The notes under the pieces were generated by a model. That model worked only from the letters and a program-made list of their open reading frames with translations. It did not search any database and was not told the origin of the DNA. Below, piece by piece: positions 63,401-64,000 of a DNA stretch of 64,000 nt; within the stretch, counting starts at the first letter, position 1; each line of letters starts with the position of its first letter. This stretch comes from an uncultured Duncaniella sp. (GTDB taxonomy: Bacteria; Bacteroidota; Bacteroidia; Bacteroidales; Muribaculaceae). Made by a program: the position numbers and the translations under genes. The DNA lies in the NCBI GenBank assembly GCA_958352885.1, contig CATWQI010000011.1, positions 53,340-117,339 of the forward strand, written 5' to 3'.

Positions 63401-63678
63401 TACGGAACAAATATCCGGCAACCAATAATCTTAAGTTATACATCAATGCATTCCGTGTAAAAATAATCCCCATACTTCTGACAGTGCTATCCACTATACT
63501 TGGTTTCATCCCTTTCATTATCGGAGAATCAAAAGAATCATTTTGGTTCCCGCTCGCAGCCGGAACCATAGGAGGGCTTATTGTATCATTATTCTGCATC
63601 GCAGTATACCTGCCTATATTAATTCTTCCTCCCACAAAATATCGAAAAAGCTCTATCCCCAAAGCTAAGACTAATTGA
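60496..63678 (+). CDS. RND efflux permease 2
   Basis: Start at the ATG at 60496; a TTG 6 bp earlier would overlap the TolC stop. A 1060-residue RND protein with the same architecture as permease 1 but clearly diverged: TM4 reads SLNLVIDNLIVMTDHYTRR and TM11 region LAGITVNAAIYILNEYNSLR. Two permeases with one adaptor and one channel suggests a heteromeric pump, as in MdtBC, which also pairs two unlike permeases. No separate promoter is seen. Confidence 0.9.
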   Translation: MKISSFTIIVAFIAISLVGCCLVPFLPVKLAPSQNLPSLTVSFLMPNNSARTVETEITSKLESLLARVNGVKSINSKSYNGGGRVSIDLDRHTDINTVRFEVSTLIRQAWDDMPEGVSYPTITPRAVEKESSRPFMTFTLNAPSNPADIQTYGEDNLKPLLSQISGIYKVELTGAQPMEWQLYYNVDQLSALGLSPSDIRKAISEHYNNEFLGIAKIAHLHGEEYVRLTLKPNGAIDDFIPSEITISLKSGETITLDKLISVVHTESRPKSHFRINGLNSIYVNITSEEDANQLALSDRINEAISLFERTMPEGYMIDTAYDATESIRKELDKIYFRTGLTILILLLFVGIVSLNLKYVLLITIGLAINLAVAAVFYYLTNIEIQLYSLAGITISLNLVIDNLIVMTDHYTRRNNLGAFTAILAATLTTIGALSVVYFMDERTKLSLEDFVTVVIINLAVSLAVALFLVPALVRQLRIQRNHKIGKLRSPRKRFSLLLSHVYAHVVAFAVRFRVALIILVILAFGLPVFMLPEKIEINGNNSWATRYNTVFNSPTYKEKIKPIVDVALGGTLRLFVEKVYNGSYWDRDTGEPVLQINATLPNGATIEQMDALVRRMETYLSEFSEIRQFQTSIPSARRASISVYFNNENRHNGFPYRLKGNVISKALTLGGGSWSVYGLEDQGFSNDVRENSGNYHVKLTGYNYDELSDWAYRMRDTLLTHRRIKEVNVSSEFSYWKDDYTEFHLVIDREMLAKNGITASQLFDAIQPTFGREINCGNIIVDKSNQNINLYSVQSDKYDIFALMRQPFVIGDKIFNLSDVCTIEKRQAPQDIVKKDQEYVICLQYEYIGSNMQGEKVLEKDLETINNLMPVGYKAESEKRQWKEKEDGGKYWLLLLVIAIIFFTTSILFNSLRQPFAIIFIIPISFIGVFSTFYIFKLNFDQGGFASFILLAGITVNAAIYILNEYNSLRNKYPATNNLKLYINAFRVKIIPILLTVLSTILGFIPFIIGESKESFWFPLAAGTIGGLIVSLFCIAVYLPILILPPTKYRKSSIPKAKTN

Positions 63679-63713
63679 ACAGCACCAAATTTGCATCCAT
63701 AATTAATACTAAT

Positions 63714-63759
63714 AATTGATACTCATTGACTCTATGAATTAATACTCATTGAACCTATG
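63714..63759 (+). repeat. Two 23-bp direct repeats
   Basis: AATTGATACTCATTGACTCT plus ATG (63714-63736) and AATTAATACTCATTGAACCT plus ATG (63737-63759), three mismatches. They lie directly downstream of the exporter operon. Confidence 0.75.
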
Positions 63760-63830
63760 AATGTTGCCACATTCAATTCAAATCCGAAATGACATCGCAC
63801 AATCTGCATCCCGAGCTTTCGAGTGATGCA

Positions 63831-64000
63831 TGCTTCGGCATCAGGCTAAGAATGTTGACATATCCCGATACGAAAAGTGTATGCTTCGGCATCAGGCTAA
63901 GAATGTTGACATATCCCGATACGAGTAGTGCATGCTTCGGCATCGGGCTAAGAATGTTGACATATCCCGATACGAGTAGTGCATGCTTCGGCATCGGGCT
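63831..64000. repeat. 51-bp tandem repeat array, runs off the right edge
   Basis: Units start with TGCTTCGGCATC at 63831, 63882, 63933 and 63984, exactly 51 bp apart, differing at only a few positions. 51 bp equals 17 codons, so on the minus strand the array is open and encodes a 17-residue repeat (MPKHALLVSGYVNILS plus one). Whether it is coding is unknown. No unique spacers, so it is not CRISPR. Confidence 0.85.

Noticed and set aside
63831..64000. CRISPR array
   Set aside because: The whole 51-bp unit is repeated with no variable spacers and no cas genes nearby.

Overview
The window looks like a chromosomal segment of a Bacteroidota (Bacteroidales) bacterium, plausibly a gut Muribaculaceae-type organism. 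The evidence is many promoter boxes of the Bacteroides form TAnnTTTG, some with TTTG exactly 20 bp upstream, a complete Na+-NQR, an ExbB-ExbD-ExbD-TonB operon, DUF3244/DUF1573/NVEAL-type small secreted proteins, 6-bladed beta-propeller lipoproteins and a TonB-dependent receptor. The lineage is inferred from gene content only. No tRNA, rRNA, CRISPR array or insertion sequence was seen.

Layout: 1-5.7 kb is the Na+-translocating NADH:quinone reductase operon nqrABCDEF (minus strand, nqrF cut by the left edge). 6.1-9.4 kb is exbB-exbD-exbD-tonB. 9.6-18 kb is housekeeping: clpB, a small lipoprotein, metK with a structured leader, upp, a radical-SAM protein, aroC and a YbaK-type deacylase. 18-25 kb holds an ion channel with an odd pore, then a minus-strand cluster of 11 small or unknown genes (OmpA-like, TerB-like, basic repeat protein, nuclease-like fold candidate, small membrane proteins) behind a possible HTH regulator. 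25.6-28.4 kb is a large surface lipoprotein gene broken by a frameshift; its promoter contains a G8 tract between the -33 and -7 boxes. 28.8-41.9 kb holds pnp, an MBOAT/SGNH acyltransferase pair, a DUF362 lipoprotein with a TonB receptor, recG, ispD and a transglutaminase-like lipoprotein.

42-63.7 kb is the most interesting part. It is a long plus-strand locus headed by a membrane-anchored TPR-HTH regulator, followed by a DUF3244 peptide, a thioredoxin-like/DUF1573 lipoprotein, two NVEAL-type peptides (the second with six mature cysteines), five 6-bladed beta-propeller lipoproteins, a small Lys-rich secreted protein, an O-antigen-ligase-like membrane protein, an S26 signal peptidase, and a tripartite exporter with one adaptor, one TolC-type channel and two RND permeases. 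Two decayed copies of locus genes show that the region grew by segmental duplication. I infer a secreted-peptide processing/export and sensing system; no function has been shown. The window ends in a 51-bp tandem repeat array that runs off the right edge.
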